A stretch of DNA of 64,000 bases from Kalaharituber pfeilii (taxonomy: Eukaryota; Ascomycota; Pezizomycetes; Pezizales; Pezizaceae), in the NCBI GenBank assembly GCA_015179045.1, contig WHUZ01000041.1, positions 186,001 through 250,000 of the forward strand. Direction: 5' to 3'. The translations under genes and the position numbers were made by a program. The notes under the pieces are model-generated. The model saw only the letters and a list, made by a program, of their open reading frames with translations. It made no database searches and was not told where the DNA came from. Shown in pieces: positions 34,123-45,101 of the stretch (position 1 is its first letter; every line of letters starts with the position of its first letter).

Positions 34123-35437
34123 AGCCGGCCATCGTATATTGAAGAGGACACTAGTTTTTTTGACTCGGAAGTAGTGTACAGAGGGGTGGCGTTGGCGGGC
34201 GGACTAGGAGTGGGTTCGGTGTTGGTGGTCCTGATTGCCTGACCCTTGCCGCGCAGAGGGCAGTGGGTGGCCCAGTGGCCGGATTGTCCACAGTACATGC
34301 ACAGGTTATTTTCTCATCGTCTTTTCTTTTCGTCGTCAGAGAGGGGTCCTCGTTTCCTGCTAACGTGGACCTGTGTTTGAGTCGCGGAAAGGTCCATTGG
34401 TGTGCTTCCTCCGGGCGTCTGTGGGGAGTGGGTGGTAGCGGGTTTGGTGGTGGGGGCTGAGGTGGAGGCATGCAAGAATCGGTCCTTGTTGTCGATACCT
34501 ATACAGAGTTTGACGAAGGCCATCGAAGTTGGTAGGCTCGTTGAGGACACTAATGAGGTGGTTTTTTACCTGGATCCGGAGCCCGTTCCGGAAGAAGTCG
34601 ATTTTGGTTTGGTCGTCATACTCGAGGGTTGCGGCCAGGGGGGCGAATTTGGCATGGTACGTGGAGTGGAACAGTTGTCGTTGCCCTGCTTCAGACCTTA
34701 AGCTTTCTCTCCGCAGTAGTCCGGGCATCTGGGTCATCGAAAGCGGCTCTTAGGGCGGTGATAAAGGCTGCATAGTCGGCAAAGGTGACCAGCCCCGTTG
34801 TATCATTAAAGTGTGGCTGAAACAACTGTCTGGCGTTCCCGGATAGGTAAGAGGCGGCGTATGTAAGTTTTTTGGTATCGGTGTCATATCGGGTAGGATC
34901 GGCGTTAAAAACGAGGTGTAGTTGGGTAACGAAGTCCTTAAATTTTTCCCTAGTAGTATTTCCCTAGTGGTAAGTACCATCGAATGGGGCTGGGTCGGCG
35001 ACCTTAGGGGCTCGAGACCGTTCCTAGATTTGGGCGCCGTTCTGCGTAACCGTTTGGGAGGATATGGCTATGAGTTTCTGCTGTAAGCAGTAGTGGAAAC
35101 CCTGGTAGTAGTAGTCCCACAGGACTTCCGCAGTTTTAGTCGTACCATGGTCGGGAATGTTAAAGCTGGCCTGGGTTCCTTGTAAAGCCGAGATCATTCC
35201 ACTGTCATGGGCGGCGAAGATGAAGGTACAGAAATCTCCGGGGGTGCCGGCTGGGATGGTAGGTTTTCCGGCAGGGGCAAGGGGGTGTTGAGGCGAGTGT
35301 GGCGCACAGGGTCCTCCAGGCTGTTTTCCTGGCTTCGGTTGGGTTGGTACTGGTGCTGGCGGAGTCTCCCATAGCTGCGACCGATTGGGCGACGCAACAA
35401 AGTGTAATGAATCGGTCCGGGTCAGGTCAGGGTACAA
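34123..35437 (-). pseudogene. gypsy (Ty3) gag pseudogene
   Basis: The minus strand from 35437 reads a Pro-rich N-terminus, a middle region in which FHSTYHAKFAPLAA and D-F-F-R-N-G-L are typical of retrotransposon gag, then M-D-L-S-A-T-Q and the CCHC knuckle C-M-Y-C-G-Q-S-G-H-W-A-T-H-C. Several frameshifts (near 34300, 34550 and 34980) and stops separate four frames. It is cut by the copia LTR just after the knuckle. Confidence 0.8.
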
Positions 35438-35930
35438 GATCCGGGTACGGGGCGGGCGGCAGGCGCCGGGGCGATTTCACAGCAGAGGCAGAGGCAGAGG
35501 CAGAGGCAGAGGCAGTCGGAGCTATGTGATATCGAGAGGTAGATGTATTGAAAGCTAAATACACAACTTGGGTAGGATACAAGTTGTTGCATGGAGAGGC
35601 AAGAGGGAGGAGGGGGGAGGGCCTCTATAGAAAGCCCTCGGTGGCACATCCAAGCAAACAAGCAAACGAGCAAACAAACAAACGAAGTACATGGAAGACC
35701 AAGGAAACGACTGGAAGCAGGTAGAAGCGTCAGGAATATCCGGGAATGAGCTCGGCGATACCTGTCGCTGGTGGATTCCGGAGTCTTCCAGCAGGTTCTG
35801 CGGCTTTCCGGCAGGTGATGGGGATCCGGGTTCCTCTAGCAGATTCTGGCAGGTCCTCGGGTTCGGGTTGTTAAGCGATGACCGGGATGCTGGCGGCCAT
35901 ATTGCTTAAGCGAGCTCACAGGTGCAATTT
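35438..35930. other. probable 5' region of the gypsy element
   Basis: Upstream of gag on the minus strand. It has a hexamer GCAGAG repeat at 35482-35517 and AAACAAGC-type repeats near 35650. I could not delimit an LTR. Confidence 0.35.
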
Positions 35931-36720
35931 TTTTTTTTTTCTTTTTTTTTTTTTTTAAATCACCCCGCTTGTATCATAGCACGTGGCCATGGCAGGGTCC
36001 CAGGGCAAGCCCTCATAGCCCGGAGACAGGCTAAACTAACTTTCTACGTACATGGCCGTCGCCCCCGCTCTCCTACCTTCTAGAACTTGACCCCGGCGAA
36101 GAAATTCTCTAAATTGTCATATTCCTCCCCATTCTCCGCCTTTCTTTTCCAATTCTTTCCCATGTCGCTCCACCTCTCAAAACCTTCAGGACGGTTCTCC
36201 TGGCTTCTGCATCGGAAAGCGAGATGCTCCCCCCGTTTGCACCTCCCCACACCTGCACCTATCCGATTCCGCCACTCCCAGCTTCTTCAACCATATAGCA
36301 CACCTTCCTCGCTCCAGTCGCAATGCAGTGAAGTTTGATGTCGCCACTCTACTCCACTCCATGACCTTACCTCCTCCGAAACCCTGTATCTCTCTCTTCT
36401 CTCTCCTCCACGCCTTTATCCTTTGGCGCACCCCACTCCCGGTGGCCACCTCCCTCCCCTTCTCCATCGTCCCCTTCTTCGCCCACTCATCCGCCTTCTC
36501 ATTCCCTGCAATTCCGATGTGAGCCTTGACCCACATCAGTTTCGCATTACCCCCCTTCCTCTTCCTCCTTGCCACCGTATCCACTACCCTCCTCACATCC
36601 TCCGTCTTCCCCTTCCCTCTCTGCCTGCGCCTTACCGCTGCTGCCTCCTGCCTGCCTGCGCTCCGTAGATCGCCGTCATCCACGGGCTCCAGACCACGAC
36701 CGCCGTTACATTTAATGGCT
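35931..36720 (-). mobile_element. LINE family B copy, chimeric 5' end
   Basis: Poly(T) and the reverse family-B tail (35931-36000), then ORF2 on the minus strand: stop at 36080, E-N-G-E-E-Y-D-N-L-E-N-F-F-A-G-V-K, the knuckle C-R-C-G-E, F-T-A-L-R-L-E-R-G-R-C, L-M-W-V-K-A-H-I-G-I-A-G-N-E-K-A-D-E-W. Beyond about 36635 the RNase H similarity stops and the sequence GGAGCGCAGGCAGGC ... CCGTGGATGACGG continues instead; the same non-LINE segment is at 42653-42720. Confidence 0.8.
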
Positions 36721-36905
36721 AACACTGAAATTCTATATGCAGGACACACCAGTCTTACCATCGGCAATTGTACTTACAATGAATACCAGTACTCAGCGCA
36801 TAGGGTACGCTGACACTCTTAGCCATACAAAGCATACACTGACGAGTAGGTCTCGAATCAGTTTAGAAGCTGTTCAGGGCAAAAAAGCTCTAAAACGAGG
36901 GGTGA

Positions 36906-37193
36906 TGTTATGGCTAAGGTAAGACTTACGAGAACGGCTCTGGAAGCACCGCCAAAGGCGTACGGAAGCACCGCCAAAGGCGTACGGAAGCACCGCCAAA
37001 GGCGTACGGAAGCACCGCCAAAGGCGTACGGAAGCACCGCCAAAGGCGTACGCTAAACATGTGGCTGATCACCACTAGGCAATGCCTGAACTTACTTGGG
37101 CCCAATAATCGGCGGTTGCCTACTGATTTGTGTGTTGAAGTAAGTCATATAGACTAATAACTGCACATGGCTTACAAACTAATATGCGTATGT
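36906..37193 (+). mobile_element. LTR C, left part
   Basis: Begins TGTTATGGCTAAGGTAAGAC, the counterpart of the solo LTR's minus-strand start (TGTTACGGCTAAGGTGAGAC). It contains a minisatellite and continues to the inverted-repeat element at 37194. Confidence 0.6.
36942..37051 (+). repeat. 22-bp minisatellite, five identical units
   Basis: Five exact 22-bp units, each centred on the dyad CGCCAAAGGCG. Perfect identity suggests recent expansion within the LTR. Confidence 0.95.
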
Positions 37194-37561
37194 GCCGGGC
37201 CATTCGTAACAACGTTCCAGTGGCCACTGGCCCGGACTACTCAACGGAACGCTGGTTCGTGATCACACACTAGTACAACGCATTGACCTTTTTGTTCTGC
37301 GCACAGGACTACAACAGAATGTTGGTGGCTGTTAAAATACTAGAAGGTTCAAGATGGTAATTGTCTAGATCATTTGTTTATTTTTTGTTTATTTACTCAA
37401 GTATTTAAACTTGATATTTTTCCATACTGTCGGTATTTTGAATGTATTCTACATATATCGCATTCTGTTCCGTACACTTCTCTAGTATACAACGCCAAAC
37501 CTATCTTATTTACCTAAACTAGTAATTACTTTTTAGCCTCATTCCTTAACAATCTTTACCT

Positions 37562-38127
37562 ATGGAGCCTTTTACAGCCGAAATTTGCCATCAATTCGAG
37601 CTATATATTCAATCTTGGGACCACACAAATAGATATCGAATGGAACCTCAGAAGTTACGTGAAAGCTGAATTTTCTGTCGTGATCCAGAATGGCCCGTGT
37701 CTTCAGCAGCTGAGAATAATGTTAGAACTCTTGCCAAGGTAAGTATAACCTATAATGAGATAATTTAATAAGATATTAACAAATTAGAAATTTTTCATTA
37801 ATGAGGACGGAGTTTTAATGCACAAAGCAAATCCTCCCTAAAATAAATACCATTGTGAGGTTATTATAGCATTTGACATTATTCAAGATATTCATTTAGC
37901 TCATGCTGGTAAAAATAAAACTTATTGGCATATTAATAATTATTACTGTGGTATTAATAAAGATGAACTACGTATTTTTTTAATATCTTATAAGTAATAA
38001 CTACTAAAAATCTAACTACTAGAAATCTAGGTATTATGGCTTATTCGGCGATGTCGTGTGTGTATTCTTAATCGACCTACTACAACTCGTGCACCTTTGC
38101 AGCCTTTAATTGTGAATAAGGTATTCA
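37562..38127 (+). pseudogene. decayed gene with H2C2-like zinc-finger remnant
   Basis: Begins MEPFTAEICHQFE. Through stops and frameshifts it shows I-H-L-A-H-A-G-K-N-K-T-Y, Y-Y-C-G-I, D-E-L-R-I-F, the spacing of the H2C2 zinc-binding domain that precedes integrase cores in retroelements and Ginger/Maverick-type integrases. The second Cys pair and the integrase core were not seen. The exact family is unresolved. Confidence 0.45.
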
Positions 38128-38149
38128 AGCACGTGCAAATATGAAGCTG

Positions 38150-38525
38150 TAGTTTTTTTTGCCCTGTCGCCGGAGGAGTCCTTTATGAAGCTGTTTTTTT
38201 TTTTTTTTTCGCCAGAAGCTTTTTTTCCTGTCGCCGGAGGGGATCATTCATGAAGCTGAATCTTTTTATGCCCTATTGCCGGAGGGGTCCTTGATGAAGC
38301 TGATTTTCCTGTCGCGGAGGGGTCCTTGATAAAGCTGTTTTTTCCTGTCGCTGGGGGTCCTTGATGAAGCTGTTTTTTCCTGTCGCTGGAGGGGTCCTTG
38401 GTAGAGCTTTTTTTTTGCTGTCGGAGGAGTTCTTTGTTGGAGCTGTTTTTCCTGTCGCTGGAGGGGTCCTTGGTAGAGCTATTTTTCCTGTAGCCGGAGG
38501 GGTCTTTAGTGACACTGTTTTTTTC
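38150..38525 (+). repeat. 35-40-bp minisatellite, about ten diverged units
   Basis: Units read poly(T)-CCTGTCGC(C/T)GGAGGGGTCC-TTGATGAAGCTG with length changes in the T run. Frames across it give repetitive peptides (KDPSATGK-like on the minus strand), which are not evidence for a gene. Confidence 0.9.
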
Positions 38526-38978
38526 AAACAGTGGATGTGTGGACACGCGAGTGTTGTAAGAGGACAGATAGTATAGATCACTACCGCCTGTGAGAGACCG
38601 GGAGAGTGAGAGCTGGCGGAACGAACGTACAACTGATAGTGCGAGCGGGTGCGAGAGAAGATTGCTTGATTGATTGATGATTACTAGCTAACGCTCCGTA
38701 ACCATACAAATATATAACCCATACATCCCATCACGTGCCACCGCATGCCAAGCTTCCCTCTCTTATGCGCACATCCTCATTATGTCAGCGTCCCCACAGT
38801 GTGTGTGTGTGAGAGGGTGAATTGTAGGTAGAATCAGAAAATTCAAATTCTGAGTGGCCTGAGCCAGTCACTAACTAGTGTTCCATTGAATAGTCCGGGC
38901 TAGTGGCCACTGGTCTGGGCCAGTGGTGAGTGGCCTGGGCCAGTGGCCACTGGAACGTTTGTTACGAATGGCCCGGCA

Positions 38979-39261
38979 CACGTACATGTATTAGTCGCTA
39001 CTATTGCTACTCCTAATGCATGTTTCTACTACGTCTCCTTATCTACATGTCTTATCTATCCATCATGTCATTGTCATATCATGTTGACAGCCAGGGAAGT
39101 CTATAAACGAGCCGAATAGATAGCTAGAAGAAATCAAGACACTAGCGGTGTTCTAAGTTGAACTCTCACTTAACACTCTCGTGTAACCTTTTGCCGTCCG
39201 CTTCGCTGCCCGGAGTTGCCTCAGAGCCACTCTCGCGAGCCCAGCGATGCCTACGCTAACA
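38979..39261 (+). mobile_element. LTR C, right part
   Basis: Contains ATCAAGACACTAGCGGTGTT, identical to the minus-strand solo LTR, and ends GCTAACA at 39261. Confidence 0.6.
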
Positions 39262-39690
39262 AAAATACAGTATACGCCAGCCATAGCCTATTACTCTCAC
39301 TTGCTCTGTGTCTCAGCCTATGTGGGCATGACTGTCTCGGCGGCCAATTCCTCTAGCTACCATATATGGACAGACTCCGATGCTCGCAGCTTTATTTAGC
39401 CTTCTCATTGCCTGTTATGTCCTTGTGGCCTTCGACTCAGTTGACTGCTAAGTCAATCAGGCTCTTTACTCTTTGGACTTCCATCCCTTCTCTGCGAGCT
39501 CTGCGGCCCTATCTGGCGTGGGTATCCCTTTAGCTGCCTACCCTAGTCCCTTGACCGCTATCAGATATCTGCGAGAGAATACGAGAAGCTCCTCTTCTGA
39601 ATCTTGCAACATCTCTACCATCGCACACAGTTCTGCGTTATTGTTGCTCTTCATTCGATGGAACTCAAGTAGGACATGACTTAGAACCCC
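39262..39690 (-). pseudogene. decayed LINE RNase H fragment (duplication copy 2)
   Basis: Nearly the same as 24399-24840, including its stops. The similarity runs to about 39951, where copy-specific sequence begins. Confidence 0.65.
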
Positions 39691-40684
39691 GCAGAAATAG
39701 TCTTTTCAGCTTGCGGTACCGGCACATGTCTCATCTGCAGCAGCTCGTATTTTTGCCTAGGAGCTATGACCTGCTTTTGCAGTGTTATCTACTGGTATGT
39801 CCAATAAGATACAAAGTGTGATTCGATTTTGCAATGGTTAGATGGTAAGTCTTTTGCGGCATGTCTCTGAATTTCGCCTTGGATGAGGAATGGACGGGTA
39901 ACTAACTCAGGAAATACTCTAAGACCGTTCAATTTGCGCTGTGCTATCACATACCCAACAATGATCTTCCAGCGAATTGATTTCTCATTTTACACAATTT
40001 AAACCATGTTTCGTGCCCAAGCCCATATAGTGTCGTGGACTAACCTCCTACCATTTGTTGATGACCCAGTATCCCATTTTTTTTCATTTCTTTTTTTTTC
40101 ACATAACCCCGCATACAAGCTACAAGCGTATGGCAGGGAAGTATGCCTTTTTAAAAGCACCAACATACCGTAGGAGGGCTGGGGATACGAGACTAAAACC
40201 CGTGCACAGCGAAGGTGTTTGCAGATCTCCATTTATAACAGGCTGGAAAGAGAGCCGGTCGATATGAGCAATCAATTTGTGAAAGCGTGAGGGAGACAAA
40301 TATGGTATGTCTGCACTGCATGCCTTGAGACATCTCCACGTAACCTGGCCACGAGACTAGCTAACTAGAGTACTTTCCTCCTCGTATTGCACTATGCACA
40401 CTAGATAGAGCTGAAAGTACACTGTTGTACTACTATGCAGCTCAAATGATAATCGCTCGTATCGCTGCACTGTGCGCTGTGTGTTTGAGTACCCAGTCTT
40501 GGCATTCGGAGCCAACTAGACTAGCATGGGGGATTACGCTAGAGAAGCATGTGGGCATCAAATAGCTGCACGTGACATTGGGGATATAAATGGACGAGTG
40601 CCTCCCAGCTGGCAGTTAACGTCAGTAACAAAACCTAGAACATCTCAATCCGCACACTAAAAGCTCTGCAACGATATCGCAATT
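39691..40684. other. duplication block with a copy-specific insert
   Basis: 39691-39951 and 40383-40684 match copy 1; 39952-40382 does not. The insert includes a reverse family-B tail (interrupted poly(T) near 40077-40099, then ATAACCCCGCATACAAGC ... TATGGCAGGG to 40138). Confidence 0.6.
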
Positions 40685-41164
40685 ATGGACGTCAGCACAA
40701 TCGACAGCCTGAATGACATGAAGCACACCGACGCTGGCTCAACCGCACTTGGTCTTTCCGTGCCTGTGTTTGACGGGGCCTATCACAAATGGATCTTGAC
40801 TGGTGAAGAATTATCACATATCGCTGAAATGTTGAATGTTGATTGTAAGCCATTCATTTCTTTTCCTTCATTGATGCACTTACCATAGCATACTGATCAA
40901 CTTTCACTATCAGCATCGGCTATCATCAAAGAGGGCAACATTATGAACCGCGAGCGCACTGCATGCAAATCATGTGGTAAATTCTCTGGACTGGATGACT
41001 TGGTGCACAATGCCCTTGCACTGGGAATTCACACCCCTAAGTTTATCCTCCATGTTCTCCAGAATGGGCCTCAAAATCAGAGTCCTGGGCATGAGATTCA
41101 ATGCTCCAAGTGTGGTGAGATATTTGATGGGTCATTTTGGTGGATTCCTCAAATTCCTTGGTAA
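40685..41164 (+). CDS. small CxxC/CxxC protein, copy 2 (two exons)
   Basis: Exons 40685-40844 and 40914-41164, intron 69 nt with the same borders as copy 1. 136 residues, differing from copy 1 at few positions (for example T for K at 5, D for G at 11, G for E at 105, and the last residues before the stop). Both CxxC motifs and the intron are intact and the promoter-proximal TATAAA is at 40585. It lies in a duplicated block of over 2 kb that also includes dead LINE DNA, so it arose by segmental duplication. Function unknown. Confidence 0.8.
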
Positions 41165-41745
41165 TCATTCGGTAGAGGAAGATGACTCGGGTTGTTTGAT
41201 GGATAAAGGTTGTGTATAAATATGGGAACTGCTTCAATATTGAGGGTTTTATGAGTTTGCATGCAGTTATAATCACAGAATATGATTTAGGTACTCTCAA
41301 TCTACAAGGACCTTTCGTGTACTTGCTTGTAATACGTATCCGTAGCCAGTGGAAGTTTACATGTAGGTTGCTGTACACTAATTATAATTCGAATAGTAAT
41401 TTATGCAGAATGTAAGCATGAAGCCACATTCCCCTGCTTGGTATTCAAAGTTGAACAGTACAAACCACAGAAAGCCGAGAAAAGGCTTTCTCAGTCTAGT
41501 GGGCCAGCCGATGGTGTACTATGCAGGGCACGTGAGGAAAGCATATTGGATAGAGTAGGCCGGGTAGCATATACGGACAGCTTAGCCTGATGACGCTACA
41601 GGACAAAATAACCTGCACATATCTTGATAGTTTACTTGCTGTTATCTTTTCTTCCTTTCTGAACGTCTCCACCAGCATGAGATTCTATATCCCACTCAGC
41701 TACTTCCCCTGTTTCTGCTCAATCTTCCAGCAACCTTCCAGTAGA
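41165..41745 (+). repeat. 3' part of duplicated gene block, copy 2
   Basis: Close match to 25989-26560. The alternative frame crossing the stop (40974-41219) is again open. Confidence 0.65.
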
Positions 41746-41857
41746 GCCTAAATTATCTCTCATCTTTCTTATCTATACCTCATATGTAATTAACATCGCC
41801 ATAGCCCACAGGGCGGTACGTGATTAATGGTATACAAAGACAGAAAAAAAAAAAAAC
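41746..41857 (+). mobile_element. LINE family A 3' end
   Basis: TCATATGTAATTAACATCGCC ATAGCCCACAGGGC ... TGATTAATGG and an interrupted poly(A). The preceding 40 bp resemble the family 3' UTR. Confidence 0.7.
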
Positions 41858-42118
41858 TCAGGGTATCCTGTAACTAATTAGGATCTTATATACTGAATCG
41901 GTATATTCGCCAAGACAAGCAACGGGAGTGGCTTCTCTGTAGGGCGGCGATAAATGCAAATTTTTCACTCAAGTATGCAGGGCATTTTATTCGGAATTCG
42001 GACCAGTAGCCCAGGCCAGCCAGCACAAACATGAATAGCCAGAGCCACCTTTGAATGTGGAGCACTGGCCCAGGCTATTGGTCTTAGCATGGCTGGCCCC
42101 GAACATACTCACTCGTCC
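41858..42118. other. spacer with GGCC-rich transposon-like end
   Basis: 41996-42110 is rich in CAGGCC/GGCCAG motifs and ends GGCCCCGAACATAC, the inverse of the segment at 30538. Possibly a transposon terminus. Confidence 0.35.
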
Positions 42119-42364
42119 CTACCTCAATGACCCACACTGCTTGGTAATTGCAAAGCCAGCACAAAAAGCTGCATTTTGAATTCGGTCATAAGCACTATCT
42201 GGGCCTGCAAATCGCTCATCTGCAAGGGGTGGAAGCCTCTCATAAGCTAGTGGGATAGCATGAACGTAACTTTGAACTGCTGGGCGAAGGCTTGGTGGAA
42301 GATTAGGATGCGGCGCCCAACCCTGGAGCGTAGCCATATTATGACTTAAAGACATATTATACAC
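42119..42364 (-). pseudogene. MULE-type transposase N-terminal fragment (tentative)
   Basis: The frame ends with a segment D-S-A-Y-D-R-I-Q-N-A-A-F-C-A-G-F-A-I-T-K, which resembles the start of the FAR1-like DNA-binding domain of fungal Mutator-like transposases (F...eA...I..WA...GFa). It stops shortly after and no core follows. The call rests on one motif. Confidence 0.35.
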
Positions 42365-42797
42365 TAGATATATATAGAGTCGCCGAAAAGGACTTGGTAT
42401 AAGTAGCAGATAGCAGGTAACGAATTCGAAGCGTGTTTATCGGTGAAAGTGCTGAATGATACCTACTTGATTGCTGACAACATGTCCATTTATAGCCACC
42501 ATGTAGTTGCAATGGTTACTACATTAGCCCAGTCATAAGAACTTCGGATTCTTGAGGACAGCTGTTCTGGCCTACCGACGAACATTGCGGTTCGCGAACC
42601 GGCCAAGCCCATTCGCGGATCAGCCAATTCGTCCGTGGGCTGGCTGATTCGCTGTAACGGCGGTCGTGGTCTAGAGCCCGTGGATGACGGCGATCTACGG
42701 AGCGCAGGCAGGCAGCAGGCAGCAGGCGACAGTTCAGCAGTTCGCAGCGGTAAGGCGGTTCACAGCAGTATAGCAGTTCAGCGGGTCGGCACAGCAG
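42365..42797. other. MITE-like ends and a repeat shared with 36.7 kb
   Basis: 42562-42650 matches the 44.23-44.34-kb centre of the palindrome (TTCTGGCCTACCGACGAACA). 42653-42720 (TAACGGCGGTCGTGGTCT...) matches the chimeric end of the LINE at 36640-36716. A run of CAGCAG-type repeats follows. Confidence 0.55.
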
Positions 42798-43016
42798 GTG
42801 TTCTGGCCCACCAACGAACATTTTCCGGTTCGCGAACCGGCCAGTCGATTCGCGAATCGGCCGGCCCCGTGAAAAACATATGGTGTTTTTCACGGGGCCA
42901 GCCCAGCTACGAACACCTGGCCTAGCGGCGAACATGAATGTACCTCCATGTACCTATATGTATATATATGCCCAGTTTTGAACCACAATATTCGTCAGTG
43001 GGCCAGCACATAAGTC

Positions 43017-43102
43017 TGAATTGGGCCTTTTTTTTTTTTTTAAATATCATTGATCGCGTGCCGCCCTGGGGGCTATGGCGATTTAGTTACATATGAATTG
43101 GG
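43017..43102 (-). mobile_element. tail-only LINE family A insertion, left arm
   Basis: TGAATTGGG repeats (43017-43025 and 43094-43102) flank poly(T) and the reverse tail, ATCGC...GCGAT subtype. Absent at the matching place of the right arm. Confidence 0.9.
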
Positions 43103-43138
43103 TATTAGATACAGAATAAAGGGGGTTGAGGAGAAAAT

Positions 43139-43310
43139 CACCACTCAGTTGTGATACCTAGAGGAGCAAAGTATACCCGGAGCAGATTCAATACCAGCGA
43201 GAGTGAGATTAGGAGGGAAATGGCTGAAGTCCTGCCAGTACGAGTGGGATAGAGCCAGAAGTGGATGCTTGGCGCTTGCAAGGATTCTATGAAGTGCCAT
43301 TTCTGGCACC
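43139..43310 (+). pseudogene. LINE ORF1 C-terminal fragment, left arm
   Basis: Y-L-E-E-Q-S-I-P-G-A, V-R-L-G-G-K-W-L-K-S and Y-E-W-D-R-A-R are readable. The same fragment is inverted in the right arm at about 44900-45070. No family-A tail follows here. Confidence 0.65.
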
Positions 43311-43514
43311 AAAATTCTAATTCTTGGCATCAACGCAAGCCTTGTTACTACCATAAGATATTACTAGAAACAGTAGAGGAATCCGGATACTAGCAACTCC
43401 AAAATTTCACTTAGAGCAAGAAGAATACTAGAAGTTTATTTACTAATTTTTTTATAGTTATTCTATTAATAATAATTTAGCTATGATAACAAATCTATAT
43501 TCTTTACTACAGCA

Positions 43515-43919
43515 GTGTTAGAAGAAGCGGGTAGCTACACTCGCGGGCATGATGGGGAACAAGGAGTTGCGACAGTGGAGACATCAGATAGGCAAGGAGG
43601 ACTCCCCGGAGTGCAGGTGGTGTGGTAAGGCTCTGGAAAACTTCCAGCACATCATGAACGGGTGTGAGACGTGGAAGAAGAGACTTCCGGGGGGAGAGAC
43701 GGAGTTGAAGCGCCCATCCAAACCAGAGGGGGACGGAGCCACGTTAGCGGAATTGATAGATTGGGCGGCGGACTGAAGATGGGGGGGGCATACATAATTT
43801 TCCTTTAGCTTCGTTTCTATTATCCTCCTGTATTTACATAACCTCGCCGTAGCCTGAAAGGCGGTATGCGAGTAATGAAAGAAAAAAAAAAAAGAAAAAA
43901 AAAAGTGTTAGAAGAAGCG
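43515..43919 (+). mobile_element. 5'-truncated LINE family A copy, left arm
   Basis: Insert 43530-43904 between 15-bp GTGTTAGAAGAAGCG repeats. Its frame (to the stop at 43776) reads VATLAGMMGNKELRQWRHQI, the knuckle C-R-W-C-G ... H-I-M-N-G-C and ends L-I-D-W-A-A-D. The tail CTCGCCGTAGCCTGAAAGGC ... GCGAG has GCCT/AGGC in place of GCCC/GGGC, a compensatory pair change. Confidence 0.9.
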
Positions 43920-44114
43920 CAGCAAATTTTTAATTACGTTGTCTTTATTATTTTCTAGTATGTGGGTAGGAAGTAGCAAGTTGGGAGTCATATTAGTAAC
44001 ATTGCCGACAGCAACTTTCAAGTGGCAACTTGCAAGTTGCAATCTGTCAGTGGCAATGGGGCTGTACAAGCACACAGTAACTGGCTTATCAATTATCCTT
44101 GGTAGCAGAACGTT

Positions 44115-44181
44115 TCTCTATACTTTTTTTTTTTTTTTTTTTAATATCATTAATCGCTTTCCGCCCTAGATCTCTATACTT
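44115..44181 (-). mobile_element. 45-bp tail-only LINE family A insertion, left arm
   Basis: TCTCTATACTT at 44115-44125 and 44171-44181 flanks poly(T) and a tail cut within its stem. Confidence 0.9.
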
Positions 44182-44426
44182 ATTACTAGCAGCACATAGA
44201 GGTACCTAGTGGTACTTGTAAAAAAAATTGTTCGCGGGTGGGCTGGCCCATTCGTGAATCGGCCAGCCCACCGACGAATTGGCCTATTCGCGAATGGGCC
44301 TGGCCGGTTCGCGAACCGCAATGTTCGTCGGTAGGCCAGAACATCTACAAGTACTACTAGGTACCTCTATGTGCTGCTAGTACTCAGTATAGAGAAGTGT
44401 TCTGCTATAAAGGATAATTGATAAGC

Positions 44427-44507
44427 CAGTTACTTCTCGCCATAGCCCACAGGGGCGGCATGGGAGTAATGATATTTTTTTTTTATTTAAAAAAAAAAAC
44501 AGTTACT
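44427..44507 (+). mobile_element. tail-only LINE family A insertion, right arm
   Basis: CAGTTACT at 44427-44434 and 44500-44507 flanks TCTCGCCATAGCCC ... GGGAGTAATGATAT and a mixed T/A run. Confidence 0.85.
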
Positions 44508-45101
44508 GTGTGCTTGCAACAGCCCCATTGCCACTGGCAGGTTGCAACCTGCAAGTTGCCACTTGAAGGTTGCTGTCGGTAATGTTACTGATATGACTCC
44601 CAAGTTGCCACTTCCTATGATACCCACATGTTAGAAGATAATAAAGACAATATAACGAAAAATTTGCTGCACTTCTAAGACTGCTGTAGTTAAGAATATC
44701 GATTTGTTATCCTAATAAATTAACAATTAATAGAATAACTATAAGGAAATTAGTAAATAGACTTCTAGTATTCTTCTTGCTCTAAGTTTTGGAGTGTTAT
44801 CTTCTTAGGTAGTGATATCCGGATTCCTCTGCCATTTCTTGTAGTAGTAACAAGGATTGCGTTGATGCCAAGAACGAAAATTTGGTGGTTGTATTGCCAG
44901 AAATGGCACCTAATAGAATTCCTGTAAATGCCAAGCATCCACTTTAAGCAAGTCGGTGCTCTATCCCACGTGTACTGGCAGAACTTCAGCCATTTCCCTC
45001 CTGAGTTCACTTTCGCTAGTATTGAATCTAGCTGAGCTCCGGGTATACTTTGCTCCTCCAGGTATATCACAACTGAGCTGGTGATTTTCTCCTCAACCCC
45101 C

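Larger units (their letters stand above)
37194..38978. mobile_element. inverted-repeat element inside LTR C
   Basis: Left GTGCCGGGCCATTCGTAACA and right its reverse complement are followed by about 35 bp of further inverted similarity (ACGTTCCAGTGGCCACTGGC). It separates two parts of one LTR. Contents: a decayed coding region (37562-38127) and a minisatellite. I could not identify an unambiguous target-site duplication, so the superfamily is open. Confidence 0.65.

Noticed and set aside
34263..34753. Plus-strand frames in the gypsy region as host genes
   Set aside because: They are antisense shadows of gag, whose CCHC knuckle is on the minus strand.
36942..37051. CRISPR-like array
   Set aside because: Five contiguous identical 22-bp units without spacers; a minisatellite in a eukaryotic LTR.
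30538..42113. One 11.6-kb transposon bounded by TGTTCGGG(A/G)CCAGCCAT inverted ends
   Set aside because: The interval contains many unrelated, independently bounded elements and no TSD was found; more likely two separate ends of one family.
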